Origin: Rhynchospora pubera
Taxonomy: Eukaryota > Streptophyta > Magnoliopsida > Poales > Cyperaceae
Direction of reading: 5' to 3'
Length of the DNA stretch: 64,000 nt
NCBI GenBank assembly: GCA_028095005.1
Contig: CM051462.1
Span: 170,943,955-171,007,954, forward strand
Below, piece by piece: positions 22,767 to 36,246 of the stretch. Below the pieces are notes generated by a model. It worked only from the letters and a program-made list of their open reading frames with translations, did no database searches and had not been told where the DNA came from. Within the stretch, counting starts at the first letter, position 1; every line of letters starts with the position of its first letter. The position numbers and the translations under genes were made by a program.

Positions 22767-23150
22767 CTTAAAAATTAAAATCAGGAGCTTGTATAAGGGA
22801 AGAAATGGGGCATATTTGCCACCGTGGTTCGGATAAATCTATCGGAAGCCCGCGATCGGATTCAATTTCGGACCGTTTCTCTAGTATTGGGGAAAAGCAA
22901 GGAAAAAAGAAAAACGCAACTTAACGGCTGAGATTGAATTGAGGAGGCGGGTGGCTGACGCCTCCGAGTGACGAACGTCGATTGGTGTTGCAATTCGAGA
23001 TCGATCGGTATTGATGAGATGGATTGATGGCCGGAGAACGTGAGAAGATAGAAAAAAAAAAGGAGCGAGGAGCAGTGGCTGTCGGGTGGGACCGGACGCG
23101 CCCCCTGTTCTGTTTTGTTTTGGTTCAATATTCTATCCCACTAATTATGA
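22767..23150 (-). promoter_or_regulatory. GRIK 5'UTR exon and promoter region
   Basis: The region is GC-richer than its flanks and is conserved in the duplicate (32400-32512 plus 37023-37160, split there by element E4). I see no clear TATA box. The 'ggtggctga' at about 22950 is the empty counterpart of the E4 insertion site. Confidence 0.45.
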
Positions 23151-24064
23151 TTATGATTATGATTACGAATCCGACAAGACAATCAATCGAGTGATCAAGT
23201 CTTTTGGGCCGTACTCAGTGCTTTTCATTCGGCCTGCTACTACCATTGATGCAAACCCACAGCCCACAGGATTCACCCAGCCCTGCAAAGATGCCCTAAC
23301 TGAATTTGGTTGCCTTACAATTAGTTTGTTCATTCATTGGTACCCTCTTTTTTTTTTTTTTCTCCAATCATGCTAAATTGACTTACTTTACTGGTAATAT
23401 TTGGATCAGGAGCGGATTCTTCTAATTTGTGTTCCGTATATGATGGTTAGCAAATGTCTGGCTTATTTGCAACTGTCAAGCTTATATAGAGGTTATAGTG
23501 CAAATTATTGGATTCTTTTGTTCTGTTAATAGAATTGTTTATCTGGGTCTTTTATGTTATAAGAAGGTTTTGTGATTCACAGACACGGCCTTGAAGGTTT
23601 CACATTATTAATTATTCTCATGTAATTGAGGATTAATTGCGCACCAAGGATGATTGCCAAAGTCAGTAACAGCACAAGTCAACAAATCAACAGTACTAAC
23701 AGTTGGCTTCCTCTCAAAAAAGTTGCAATATGCACCTGTGTTTCTGTGTTTGTGAAACCTTCAAAATGTCCGAGGGGGTAGTTTCATAATTTGAAGTGCC
23801 AGAATAATGCAGATGTCTATATTATGTCACAAAAAGTACCGTCTCACTTCTCAAAATATATTTCAAACATTTAAAAAAAAAATTGAAATGCATAAATGTG
23901 TGCTTGGAAGCATATTACACATATCCTACATTTTTGTAGTAGGACAAAATATAATATATTCGAGAAATACAGTACATCATTTTATCTATGTAACAAAGAA
24001 ATGAATCTACAGTCTTTGGTACACCAATCTCTCATCACATCCTGATTCAGATGTAAACTTTCAA
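23151..24064. other. Intergenic stretch between GRIK and RLK-A
   Basis: No gene. An (attatg)n microsatellite lies at 23144-23166. 23215-23330 and 23430-23600 are shared with 37815-37860 and 38130-38290 in the duplicated block. 23857-23870 ('tctcaaaatatatt') is the uninserted counterpart of the MITE at 38631-39035. Confidence 0.6.
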
Positions 24065-27000
24065 CTATGCAAGATAAACATCCCTGATTTTGTGTAGCTG
24101 AATAGCCACATCTTTCGTTGACATCCTTTCAAGTGGTAACTGCTTCGAGCAACCAAGGCCAACTTCTATTATAGACGTCAAACACTCACGCACTTTGTTG
24201 AATGCAGTACTTTCCATTGCAGCCACTTGAATTAAATTTGGATCGACGATATCCATCACTCGCTTAGGATATGCCATGTTGACAAAATTATGCAAGGTCA
24301 CTCCATCTTTGAACATGTATTCTGTTGGGTTTCTTCCGGTAAACATCTCGAGCAGCAAGACACCAAAACTGTAGGCATCACCGGCTGCTGCCACCAGACC
24401 CCCTTCTCCGTATTCTATGTACAATAGAAAGAGAAGAATGAAAATTTCATCTAATTATACTTATAATCTTGCCAAACTTTTATTTCATGTAGTAATTAAT
24501 ACTAAGCAATTTTTTACATAAAAAGGCACTGGTTAAAATTTAAATGAGGACTTCACCTGGAGGGACGTAACCAATTGATCCTCTTATTCCAATTGAGCTC
24601 TCAGACTCAATCAAGGATCTACTAATTGGATCTGGAAGGAGCTTTGCAAGTCCAAAGTCACCAACACAAGCACTCAAATCCCCATCCAACAGAATGTTAC
24701 TTGGCTTTAAATCACAATGAATCACTGATGGTTGACAGTAGTTATGAAGATAATTTAATGCATCAGCAACATCGATTGCAATGTTTAACATTTGGATAAG
24801 ACTTAAGGGGCCCAATGGTCCATGTTCATCTATTTTAGGATGCAACAATTTGTGTAGGTTCCCATTTGGCATGTAATCAAACACAAGGGCTTTAAAATCA
24901 TTACCATTATAATCGATAGTAGAGCAACATGTTCTTATTCGAATAAGATTACGATGCCTTATCAATCTCAAAGCTTCGCACTCTGCCAAAAAACTTTTTG
25001 ATGATCCCAAATGTTGGAGATCAAATACCTTTATAGCCACGGTATGAGCATCTTGGTCTAAACTTCCTTCCCAATTAAATTGAAGAATTCCTTTATACAC
25101 ATGGCTGTACTTTCCTGCACCTATCAAATTAGAAGCAGCAAAGCTCCCTGTTGCCTCAGCCAAATCACTATAGGAAACTTTCAGTAAGCTATCTTTTAGC
25201 AATGAATTTGTTCGAGATTTCGTACTTAGCTTCCTTTTCCAATTGAAAATAAAAATAACTAGAAAAAGAAAGACTAAGAGAAAAAATATGACAACAATCG
25301 GGATGACAAACTTCACCAGCATTGATGAATGCTTCCTATCATGCTCAATGAGGCATTCTGGCAAATGCAAGTATGATATACCACCACAGAGCCTTTTGTT
25401 TCCTATCAGTATTATTCCACTTGCATTGCTAAAGACTCCTTTTTCTGGTACTGATCCTTCAATATTGTTGTAAGAAATATCTAATTTGTACAAATGAGTC
25501 AAGTTTTCAATAACCAAGGGGATATGCCCTGACAAGTTGTTTTGTGCAAGGTACAACTCTTGTAACCCGATAAGGAGGCCCAGCTCTTTAGGCATTGCAC
25601 CAGAGAAATTATTACTTGACAAATTTAGAACCTCTAGACCTTTTAATTTGCTTAGGAAAGAAGGAATGGTCCCTTGAAAGGAATTGCCATCCAATGCTAA
25701 AATCGACAAGAGTTGACAGTTTCCGAGTTCTTCAGGCAGCTCACCGTAGAGATTATTGCTTGACAAATTCAAATTCACTAAATTTATCAACATTCCGACT
25801 TCCTTGGGTATTGTTCCACTGAGAAAATTATATGATAAATCTAGTCCACTTGACAATGTTTTAATGTTAAATATACTTTTGGGTAGCATCCCAGTAAGGG
25901 CATTATCAGATAAGATTAAGAAATCTAGTTCAGTTAGGTTTCCAATACTGGACGGAATGGATCCAGTCAAGTTATTATTCTCTGCTTTAAAACGGTTTAG
26001 TTTGGTGAGATTGCCAATCGATATTGGAATTGGCCCCGAAAATTTATTTGCACCTAAATATAACACTTGGCAGTTTTGAAGCTTTCCAATACCTTTAGGA
26101 ATGATTCCTGTCATGTGATTTCCACGCAAGCCTAATACACTGAGACCAACTAGATTCTCAATGCCCGAAGGTATTTCTCCACTTATATGATTATTTGCAA
26201 GGTTAAAAAATTGTAATTGACTTGTTAAGTTTGCAACAACGCTGGGAAAGAAACCCCCAAGTTTGTTTTCACTCAAGTCAAAAACTAATAAAGAACTACA
26301 ATTTGTCAAGAAGTAAAGAAAATTCCAATCTGTAGCAACTTTGGCTTCAATATTAGTTTCACTAATACCAAAAAACTGAGGGCAAAGCTTACCAAGCTCT
26401 GGGGGTATAGTCCCACTAAATTTGTTCAAACCAAGATCTAATATTTGAATGAAAGAAGCATTAGAGAGTGACGCGGGAATTTCTCCCATTAGCTGATTTC
26501 CTTCAAGGGTTAATTGTTGGAGATTTGACAGACGGGTGCCCATATCTCTTGGAAGGTGGCCATGAAAATTATTATACGCCAAACCAAGACGTGCTAAATA
26601 TGTAAGATTAAAAATTGATTCAGGTATCAAGCCTGAAAAGTTATTAGCACCTATAGCTAAAAATTGTAGTTGACGCATTTTACCGATATTGTTTGGAATG
26701 GACCCTGATAGGTTATTATATATAAGACCGACTTTTTGTAGAGATGAAAGGTTTGTAATTGACGATGGAAAGTTCCCTATGAAGTTGTTATTTCCAAGAT
26801 TTATATACTCAAGTTTTCTGAAATGCCCTTTCCAGGAGGGGAGCTTGCCAGAGAAATAGTTATATGAAAGATTCAATTTTACAAGTTGGGAGCAGTTCTC
26901 TAAATTTGTAGGAAATGTTCCAGTAAGAAAATTGTTTGATAGGCGAAGATATTGCAAGCGATGCAAAAGACCAATGGATAAAGGAATAATGCCATACAGT

Positions 27001-27332
27001 TTATTTTCACCAAGGTCAATGCTCCTAAGATAACTAAGGTTTCCAATGTAAGGTGAGATGGGACCTACAAGATCACTTGAAGGAAGTTCTAATGCACAAA
27101 CTCTTTGCGGATGCTGATGACAACAATAGATTCCTTCCCACTTACAATAGGGAACACTTTCATTCCACAAGCTCAAGACAGGGGAATCATTGTTTAAGTT
27201 CTTTTTAAAGGCCAATAGTGTTTGTTTGTCGTTTTCACTGTAGAATGATCTCGCAGTAGCATCTGCTGATGATTTAGGTAGAGAAAGGTGATAATGAATC
27301 AAGAGAAGAAGCAACACTCCATATCTTTTCAT
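24065..27332 (-). CDS. LRR-XII receptor-like kinase A (non-RD), two exons
   Basis: Exons 27332-24557 and 24414-24065 join at 'GYVPP|EYGEGG' to give 1041 residues. Residues 1-24 form a signal peptide ('GVLLLLLIHYHLSLP'), followed by an LRR N-cap with 'YCKWEGIYCC'. Some 20 plant-type LRRs ('LSGxIPxxIGNL') and a membrane span ('FVIPIVVIFFLLVFLFLV', about 675-697) come next. The kinase has the loop 'IGAGKYSHVYKG', 'VAIKVF' (K768), 'VIHCDLKPSNILL' (D874) and 'GDFGLAKLL' (D892). Cysteine before the catalytic Asp makes it non-RD, as in Xa21, EFR and FLS2. The conserved intron just after the GYVPP motif is typical of this subfamily. It is probably a plasma-membrane pattern-recognition receptor; the ligand cannot be predicted. 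RLK-B is its tandem paralog. Confidence 0.95.
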
Positions 27333-27600
27333 TACTTGCCTTCACAGAACATGTAAATATTTTAAGCGAGTCTATTCAACTTACAACAACAACAAGTAAA
27401 AATTAAAAAATACGTTAATATACCTTGCTAGCGAAGTCCCCATATATATAACAATTGTTGAAGTCAGATATGTTTGCCCGCAGCTTCAGACAAGTATTTA
27501 GTAATTACTTTTTGGTGGGATTGTTTACTAGATATAAGGACGCTCCTTTATATAGATTATGAACCTGGGGCAAACAATATCTGCTTGCATAATTGCGTTG
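27333..27600 (-). promoter_or_regulatory. RLK-A 5'UTR intron and TATA box
   Basis: A donor 'gcaag|gtatat' (intron from 27423) matches the position of the RLK-B 5'UTR donor; the acceptor lies just before the ATG ('ctgtgaag|gcaagta'). The TATA box is 'ctatataaag' read on the minus strand (27546-27555). Confidence 0.6.
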
Positions 27601-29590
27601 ATAATGATCATCGAAGATAAGAGTTTACTAGACTAGTATGAAGTCGGTCAAGAGGTATTACATTCATTCTGATCCATCCAATCTAGTATATCAACACAGC
27701 TAGTCAACAGGGGATTATAGGCCGTATTTTTAACTGACGGACGAAGAAATGAATTTGATTGGGCACCAGAATGCGTGCCATTTGGTTCAGATAACGACTC
27801 AGGATTCATATTCGCAAAGATACAAAAATGAAAAAGTTCGTACGCTTTTGATTGGTTATCTGAACCAAATGTTGACTCAATTCGAGTCTGAATAGCCGAA
27901 ATTTACTTTTATCACTTTCATTCACTTTTGATTGGTTAACACGTATGAATGTACCAAGTCCGAATATCTTGACCTATGAATCTGAATTCTGAACTCCCAT
28001 TGCCCGTCACGACCAGATACGAATATGGGTAAGTGCACTAATACAGGAGCTTTTGGACAGATTGCTTGATAGAGCCATTACCATCCAATACAATTACAAA
28101 TCATTCAAATGCTCAAATAGTCAAATAGAAAATATCATGACAACCAGATTTTAACCATTTAAAGAGATCTAATCACACTATGATTTTTATACATGAGACC
28201 ATTATCAGCATTGATTTTTATATCTAATCTACTTATTACAAGCATATTACAACTATGATTACAACACATTTAAATTACATTGAATTAAGATTCAAAACTA
28301 AATTCAAAACTTTATTATCTTCAGAACACCTATTGCACATAAATGAAATTAGTTGTCTCCAAATCAAAGCGTATTCATGTAGCTGCTAACTGTATTCTCA
28401 AAGAACTTTACAATCTGACTGTAATGATTAAACTCTTCACTCATGCGTCAAATATTATAACTTTTAGCATCCAACAAAGATTAAGCAAGATGATGTTGTT
28501 CTTTTATTATAACATCTTCTTAAGATATAACTTTTCATATACATTTTATTAGGCTTTGATGTTTCTTGTGAATAAGGCATCTGCTATGTCTCTATATTAT
28601 CAGGATAGCTAATCTGTGGGTTATCAAAAGAACAATTGAAATCTTATAATGTTTCTCCAAAACCTGACACAAAAATAAAAGGGAGAAATAAGTCAGTCAT
28701 GATGTCATATTCAAATCATATCATTTTTATTCATATGCAAGTTACTCACTATTACTTCATGAACTAACAGCCAATATACCTTATTGTAACAACAATTGAC
28801 TTTATGCAAACAGGCCCTTGTGACTTATTATTTATAACATATGTAACAAATGACTTAATCAAGGCCTCAGATCACATCTTGTTCTTCCAGATACACTATT
28901 CTCTTTCAGACTTGGTAAACAACTAACTTTCAAGAGATCTCTATATCCTTGCTTTTATGTATATACTGCTAGATTCACATATGAATATTATTACAAGAGG
29001 AATTGCAATATACCAAGGCCAGATTATTGCACAAACTCTTGACACAAAGTTAGGGTCTAAAAGAAACACACCAGTAGCATATTCAAATATTTTTTCTTTA
29101 ATTATACCCTTTAACTTTTGCTAAATGCTATGCAGGACTCCCTTTCTTCATTACTCACAGAACCTAACTCCCTTTTTTTTTAAAAAAAAAAAAGAGACCC
29201 TTTACCTTTGTTTTTATTATATACTAGTGGCGGAGGGAGAGTGAGAGTAATACAGGTGATGGATACTTTTTGTGACTTCTTAATTCTGGACTTGTGTATT
29301 CTCTCTAATAGAGTCTAAGCATGCAAACTTACTATTGCAGAATTGAAGGAAGTAATTAAATGATGATGCCTCAACTAACTCTTGCTAGCAGTGTCTGTGA
29401 ACTAACTAAATGAACATAAATGCTGCTGCCTTTTCTAATGAATGGGAATTACTCTTACATGCAATTGGGCTTACTTGAATCTTCAGGAAATGGGATGAAA
29501 GAAATTGAGAGACATTTAACTAGACTATGTTCAATTTATTGCAATAATCAGCTAAGAAGCTAGCAACCTATTACAAGGCCCGGATGAAAG
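27601..29590. other. Intergenic stretch between duplication blocks
   Basis: No gene. An inverted repeat 'catttggttcagataac' occurs at about 27778 and, inverted, at about 27858, probably an old MITE or hairpin. The rest is AT-rich with no recognisable domain or repeat array. Confidence 0.5.
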
Positions 29591-29599
29591 AATGGCTCT

Positions 29600-29850
29600 T
29601 GGAGTTGTGATCAACTCTGAGCTTCAAGACAGGAAGCTTGCTGATTGTGTTCAACCAGAAGCAAGAGAGATGAAGAGGGGTTCTCTGGTTGTGTTCAACC
29701 AAAAACAAGAAGATGGATAACTTGCTGGTTGTGTTCAACCAGAAGCATGGGAGATTGAGGACTTATTCTATGGTGGTGGTCAACCAAGAACATGCAATTA
29801 GAGAGCTTTACTGGTTGCGTTCAACCAGAAGCTTGAGAATTGAGAGACTC
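29600..29850. repeat. Tandem array of hairpin-forming units at the duplication breakpoint
   Basis: About six units of 35-47 bp, each centred on a palindrome of the type CTGGTTG-TGTT-CAACCAG, followed by 'aagca(t)g(a/g)gagattgag'. Hairpin centres are near 29610, 29650, 29695, 29740, 29780 and 29820. The array ends six or seven bases before the start of the duplicated GRIK segment (29857). Confidence 0.85.
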
Positions 29851-29908
29851 CTTTGAGAAATGACACCCAATTGCATACTAGTAATAATAGCAGAGAAAAA
29901 TAAAATAC

Positions 29909-32176
29909 CCATATAGAAGTTATCAACATTGGGGTCATCGATCACCTCAATTAGATTCACTATATTTGGATAGACCAGCATTTTCATGATAGATACCAGC
30001 CACATTATAAAAAAAAAATTGACATTTAATCTGCTCGTAAAATTTCTCAAATAAAATTAGCATGCAGCAGACTTCACAAAAAACTGGCATTCTTCCTGTA
30101 ATGTATTAGGGCTAATTAAACGATTGTTCTTCTTTTATTTTCTTTTTTCAGTGAAACTTTATGATGCTACCAGTAAAAGTAAGTAATAATAGTACAAGTA
30201 ACAGGTACTGCATTCTTCACAGATATATATCAGAAACAATAGACGATTGCATAACAACATTGCAGCCAATCAAACCAGGTCTATCTAAGCCCTCGTTCAA
30301 GACTTTATTAAAACCAAACAACAAGGAAATTCAGTCTTCTAATTTGGCCAATATTGGTTTTCTCAAGCACACAAGAAAACAACAATATGAAATATTTATT
30401 TGAAACCACAATCTATGTTCAATTGCTAGTGGTTTAGAATGATTCCTCGTCTGCCTGATTCAATCTCCCATAGACTGGCCATAATGACTACTGGATCAGG
30501 TCCAGTTTAGTTATTAACCAAGTAAGCATTAGATTTAGCTTGAATCAGATCTTACCTTTACAAATTTTTTTGACCCGGACCTGAACTGAGTAAAGGATTA
30601 GCACAACAGTTTAATCCATAATGAGAGAGGTACTAACCTCCCTAAGAACATCAGTCATAGCAGTTTCTGAAGGAGCAACCCTTAACCTCACCAAATGAGA
30701 TTTATGGAGAACCTTTATTGCATATAGTTTGTCATCTTTGGTGCTCCGATATCAAAACTTGCGTTAACAAAATCTCCCAAGCAAAGAACAAATAATTTCT
30801 TTATTGTGAAGTAAAACAACAACAACAACAAGTAAGCCTTTTGTCCCAAACAAGTTGGGGTAGGTTGGAAAAGAAACTCAGCAAATAAAGTCACCAAAAG
30901 AATCTTTATTGTGAAGTACAATCATGAGAAAAGGCATTACTAAATAGTTTCTAGGATTTTTTGTAAATATAACAAAACTAGCCTCTAGGAGTATAATTAA
31001 AATTTACTGTAACTGAAAGTATAAAATTAAACATTTAGAATTTAGTATGCGACAGTATCCAACAATCATAAGGAAATAAGTTATTCTAGCCTTATGAAAA
31101 AAAAACTTCTCACCTAACATAGCAATTGCATTTTGTTTGACAAACAATAAGAATAAGTAGGAAGGTGTTGTTTGAAGCACAATAATTTTGGTTTCATGTA
31201 CTTTTTATAATAGTAATTTGAAAAGTCAGAATTAAAATTCCAGAACAAGAACTCAAAAATTTTAGAACTAGGATGATTCTATTCTTCATCTGCAAACCAT
31301 ATAGAACAAATATTGCAGAAAAGTTTGTTTCCCACAATCTGTATGCAAAAACTGTAAGATAAAGAGATAGAAACGAAAGGGATCAGAGGATTTTCATTTA
31401 TAATTCTCCTTTTCAGCTATATCTTCCTTGAGTTTGTTGTACCTATCTCACTCCCTTCCTCCAAGACACAACTTTCACCTCCTAGTGTTCACCAGAGAAG
31501 TTCTGTTTGGGTTGCAGACAAAGACTGCGACTTCTATAATCTTAGAAATTCTTGTTCTGTAATTCAAATTTCAGGTTTTGACTTAACTAATGAGAAATTT
31601 TATTTTGGTTGTTAAGTACCGTCAATTGGCTGAAGGTTTAGTGTATTTGCAGAAAAAAGATAACACCAGATATAGCACATTGGAGATCTCACGTGACAAA
31701 CAGAATGACATACTACTTTGCCATAGCTGCCAGCTCCTATTTTGTGTAGACGAACATACTCATTGACCATTTTATTTCCATTCTCATCCTAGTATCCTAC
31801 AATAATAACAGATAGCCATACTATAAAGAAGAAGGGGGAAAAAAAAACCAGGAGTTTGAAATCATGTAAATCCGCACCTCAGAGAAAGTAGCTGCATGGG
31901 TCTCTTTAACAGGTACTTGCCTACAAATGAAGCCGCTTTGGGTCCGATGTTATAGGATCTCCTCGGAGCGCCTAATAGTTGGTCTCTGAACCCCATTTTC
32001 ATCAGTGTCAGGTAAAAAGTCAGAATCGGCGCCATTGTTGTAAAAGCTACCGTCGACAAAGTACATACTGTCTTGCAAGAGGTTATCCCCCAAATTAGAA
32101 GAGGAATCGGGGACCATGTATGAGTTTTGAAGCTTGGAGGGCTTTCTTAGGAAACCAAAGCAAGGCAACAACCCAT
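29909..32176 (-). pseudogene. Truncated GRIK pseudogene (copies of exons 1-4)
   Basis: Exon-1 copy: 32176-31878, 299 nt, one base shorter than the parent, the loss falling in the GCCGC region after the start. The CAA codon after 'EEIL' is TAA. Exon-2 copy: 31788-31714, open and with good borders. Exon-3 copy: 30748-30638, with its first codons and acceptor deleted. Exon-4 copy: 29996-29909, with the acceptor CAG changed to CTG. Exons 5-10 are absent because the duplication starts inside intron 4. Its 5'UTR is interrupted by LTR element E4. It cannot encode a kinase: the glycine loop survives, but the catalytic loop was never copied. Confidence 0.95.
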
Positions 32177-32512
32177 CTCAAGGAGGTCAGACATGCAGAA
32201 ATACCTATGACAAATTCATTATTATTAAACTAGAATTCAAAAGGAATCATAATGAAATAACAGCCTCCTAATGGTATGGTAACTTTTGTGAAGGTGGAGT
32301 ATGTTTACCTTAAAATTAAAAATAGGAGCTTCTGCTTCTATAAGGGGAAGAAAGAGGGCATAATTGGCAGCCTGGTTTGGAGAAATCTATGGTGAGCCGG
32401 CGATCGGGATTCAATTTTGGAGAAATCTATCTATCGGGGAAAAGAAAAAAAAAAAAAAGGCAACGTAACGTAACAGTTGAGATTGAAAGAGGAGGGGCCA
32501 GAGGGTGGCTGA

Positions 32513-33296
32513 TGTTAGAGCAAATGCTTCAAAAATATCAAATTGTGATTAAGAATAAAATCAAATAAATTAATACTCAATAAGTCAAAATAATAATAAA
32601 TAAATAAAGTAAAATAGATTGAAACAAATTTACCCGGGCGAGTGAACTCTGTCCTAAGGTGTATTCCCCTCACGTACGAGGTCTTCGGAATCACCCCAAG
32701 ATACCACGGGTTGTTCTTCTCTTTAGGGCTACGTCCATGAGAGAAGTGACGGATCACTCCTTCAATATCCAGCGATATTCCGATGGAGAAATAATATTGT
32801 AGAAAAATAGATTTGATGGATAAATTATCCTATATTCCTATGTCAATTTTTCAGAGGAGGTTTCTATATAATACGGGTTTAATAGTCGGTGTCATTAATG
32901 ACAGAGTAATTTGTGGAGAATAGTGGGGAAAGGCAGCCGAGCATTATACTAACTTCCCTTCTTTAATTTCTGTCTAATCTCTCAATTAATAAAACCGAAG
33001 GCCACGATGAATATATGTACAAAAGGAAAAGGAATGAAGGGATTTAATCAAAAGTTGCCAAGGAAATTAATGCCTGCCAATGCCAACTGTATTGCCCAAA
33101 AGATTCAAAGGTTTATACCGACTTGTATTTATTTACAAATTCGGTACAACAGTAAAGTAAAGAATCATGACATAGATCAATTTGATTTAATCAAATTGAC
33201 AAATCGGTGGGGAAATAAACAGAAAATAATAATTTATTATATTATCAAAAGAATAACTAGAAAATAAATTTTGAGTTTTCTACAAATGTTCCAACA
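32513..33296 (-). repeat. E4 LTR, left (3' LTR)
   Basis: 784 bp, TG...CA. It is followed directly by the polypurine-tract complement. Confidence 0.92.
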
Positions 33297-36246
33297 ATCC
33301 CCCACAAAACTCAAAATTTATGAATGGCCAAATATCAAATTGTATTGAAACAAATTATGAATTTAAACGGAGATGAATTAAATCAAATTATGGAGTATAT
33401 TTATAAACAAATGGTGAATAACAAATTGCTGGATATTTATATCACGCATCAATGAAGTGGTTTACAAACCTTGAACTTCATTTAGTGTTGATGTATCAGA
33501 TTTGGAGGAGACAGAGTGAACTAAGTCTTGAACTCGTTCCTTTGATCCAAATTTTACCATCACACACGTAATATGGAGCTTACCATCGCGGGTTGCACAT
33601 TAATGGCCATGCGCAATGTATCTTGAATTTTCATGAGAGTCTTACGGGCTTACCCATGCCCAGCACTGCGGCCGTATACAGACACTCTCATATAGGTGAG
33701 TTCCTACTAGGGATGTGTGTAGAGTCACATCTCGCGACAATTATCGCCTCGGTACTCATTAAGAGCTAAAATGCTCAACCTGACCTCTACAATGATCACA
33801 CTCACCATAGGGATGGGTTTAGAGTCGAGCTCTATAAATTGTGTGATCTCATTGTCAACTTATTAGCTTGTTATTACCCATTGAACCTCTTTCAAGGGAT
33901 CTCCCATCCCCCTCATGTCAAGTAGTTGCTTCAATGCTTGAGCTCAAGTAGTTTCTTTTACCTATCAAAGAAACTTGCAAAAGCAAATTCTCCAAATTTT
34001 GATTAGTAATAGTCCTCAACATATAAATATTAATGAAATAATTGACCATAACATTATGTCATAAATGCATGTTTGAATACACATTATTTAATTTCATGTC
34101 ATACATGATATGAAGTTAGTATTCTTTCAATGAACTATGAACCCCACAAAATATGTTGTATATAAATTGATTATTTTCCTCATGCATGAATATGCATTTA
34201 TATGAGTTATATCATGAGTAACTCAATAAATAAAATTGGTCAAAAATTAACAGTCTTTTAAGCACTGTGAAAATCAATACTTATCATATTCAATTAATTG
34301 CGCTGAAACGAATCAATAAAATTGATTATGACTATCTGAATTTTTCCTTTTTAATTTTAATTTATATTGTCTCATTTGAGTTCTCATGTCGAATTGATAA
34401 CTCACTTATATCAAAAAGGATATCGGGATTTTATTCTCCTCAATATTGTTTTACATGAATTCACTTTTCTTTCAAGGTAATAAGTAATTCTTACTTATAG
34501 TTTATATCATTAGCCAACAGAAATGTTGAGTATAATATGTTTATTCTTTTTATAATTCTTCTTTAAATAAATATGTGGGCCCCCACAATTCTTACGTATT
34601 TTATTATCAGTGAAGCATTAGTATCATGCATTTTAATGCATCCGAATTTACTTATTAGGATCAGCTAATTAACTGAAATTCAATCAATAAAATTGATCAC
34701 CAATATTTTCAGTAATATATGTATATAAATTTTTAAATTTACACCCCCAAATTTCTTACACCAAAACTGAGATTATAAAAGATATCTCAGAGTCAATTGG
34801 AGGGAACTAATAAATATTGCTTCTCATATTTTTAGTAATCACCTAAAGACAAATAGGTATGATAAGTAATGACAACTCATTAATACCAAACTCTCCGGTA
34901 TATATATATTTTTTTTCTCAGAGACGGGTGAATAATGACAAGTATGTTACATAAGAAATATGTAAGTATACATTCCATTAGATTAACACAGATATTATTC
35001 CATTTATTACTTTCTTTATTGGATGCCAAACAAGGATTAATCTTGTGTACAATTTACTAAGACTTAATCCTAGGAAATGGAAATACTAAAAAGCTCATTA
35101 AAATGAAATATTATGTTTGATGTCTGGTCTATAGTTAAGATGTGAAGATAAATTTCCAAAAAGAAATTATATCTCGTACTTGCATGTCAATGGTATGAAT
35201 TCTTAAATTTTATCAGACTCAAAATTTATCGATATAATAAAGTTAATCAACAGGTTCTAATATAATAATTATTAAAATTTGTTGTTGGCACTATATACAA
35301 ATTTTAATTCTCAAATTCCAAGATCACTAATTATATACTCAATCAAAAGACATGCGCCTATATTGACAAAGCTTTAATTTGTTCTTGACATTAATTAATT
35401 CTTGATCCATTAAAAGTTTTATATTTTTTTTCTCAATAATTAATGGATATTATCAATTCTGATCCCATTTAGATAATAAAAAATTAATTTAGAAAATCTA
35501 ATTCAATTAACTTACTCAACTATTAGAGTTATGTAGAACAATTACGAAATCAGATTATTTCAGTCAATTACTAGAATTTAAATTTTCCACAATTAATATT
35601 GTGAAATAAATCATAGATCTGATAAAAACAATAAAATTTAAAATTACAAAGTTTCTATTGATATGGAATGCCACAGAAGTGCTTTATTCCAAATTACATT
35701 TGAATATTATGTCATCCTTTTTATTTATTTTAACTGTTCAGAAGTTTACAAAACTAGTACGAACAAAAGTCAAAGATAGAGTTTATATTAGATGCAACAA
35801 AAACTCTATTTACCGATTTGGAATTCTATCTGTTTTATTTTACTGATCTACTTTCGGAAATTTCAGATCTGTACTAATCAATTTCATTTTACCAACGAAA
35901 TATTAGTAGAAGAGAATATCATTAATAATTATTTTAAATCTCAATCGAATTGTTACAGTAAATCGAATATGATTTGTTTTCTACTAATATTTTGGAAGTT
36001 TATTCCAAAATTAGAAATTTAGGAAGTTTAATCGAATTTGATTCTCAAATTTATTTTGGAAGTTTATTCCGAAATTAGATATTTATCAAATTTCGAATCA
36101 ACTTATGTATCTCTACTAATCCAATTCATTAAACACATTTGTTTTCATTAAATTTCGTAATTGTACTAATTGTTGAATTGTTACGATCTGATTAATAATA
36201 TTTACGAAGATCTTAATCACAACTGGTGGGGAAATACACCTTAGAT

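Noticed and set aside
22862..23128. 88-codon minus-strand frame upstream of GRIK
   Set aside because: It lies in the GRIK 5'UTR/promoter, is not kept in the duplicate, and has no motif.
33007..33267. 86-codon frame conserved at 36733-36993, and an 80-codon minus frame at 32515 and 36249
   Set aside because: They lie in the two LTRs of E4, which are near-identical, so conservation does not indicate selection.
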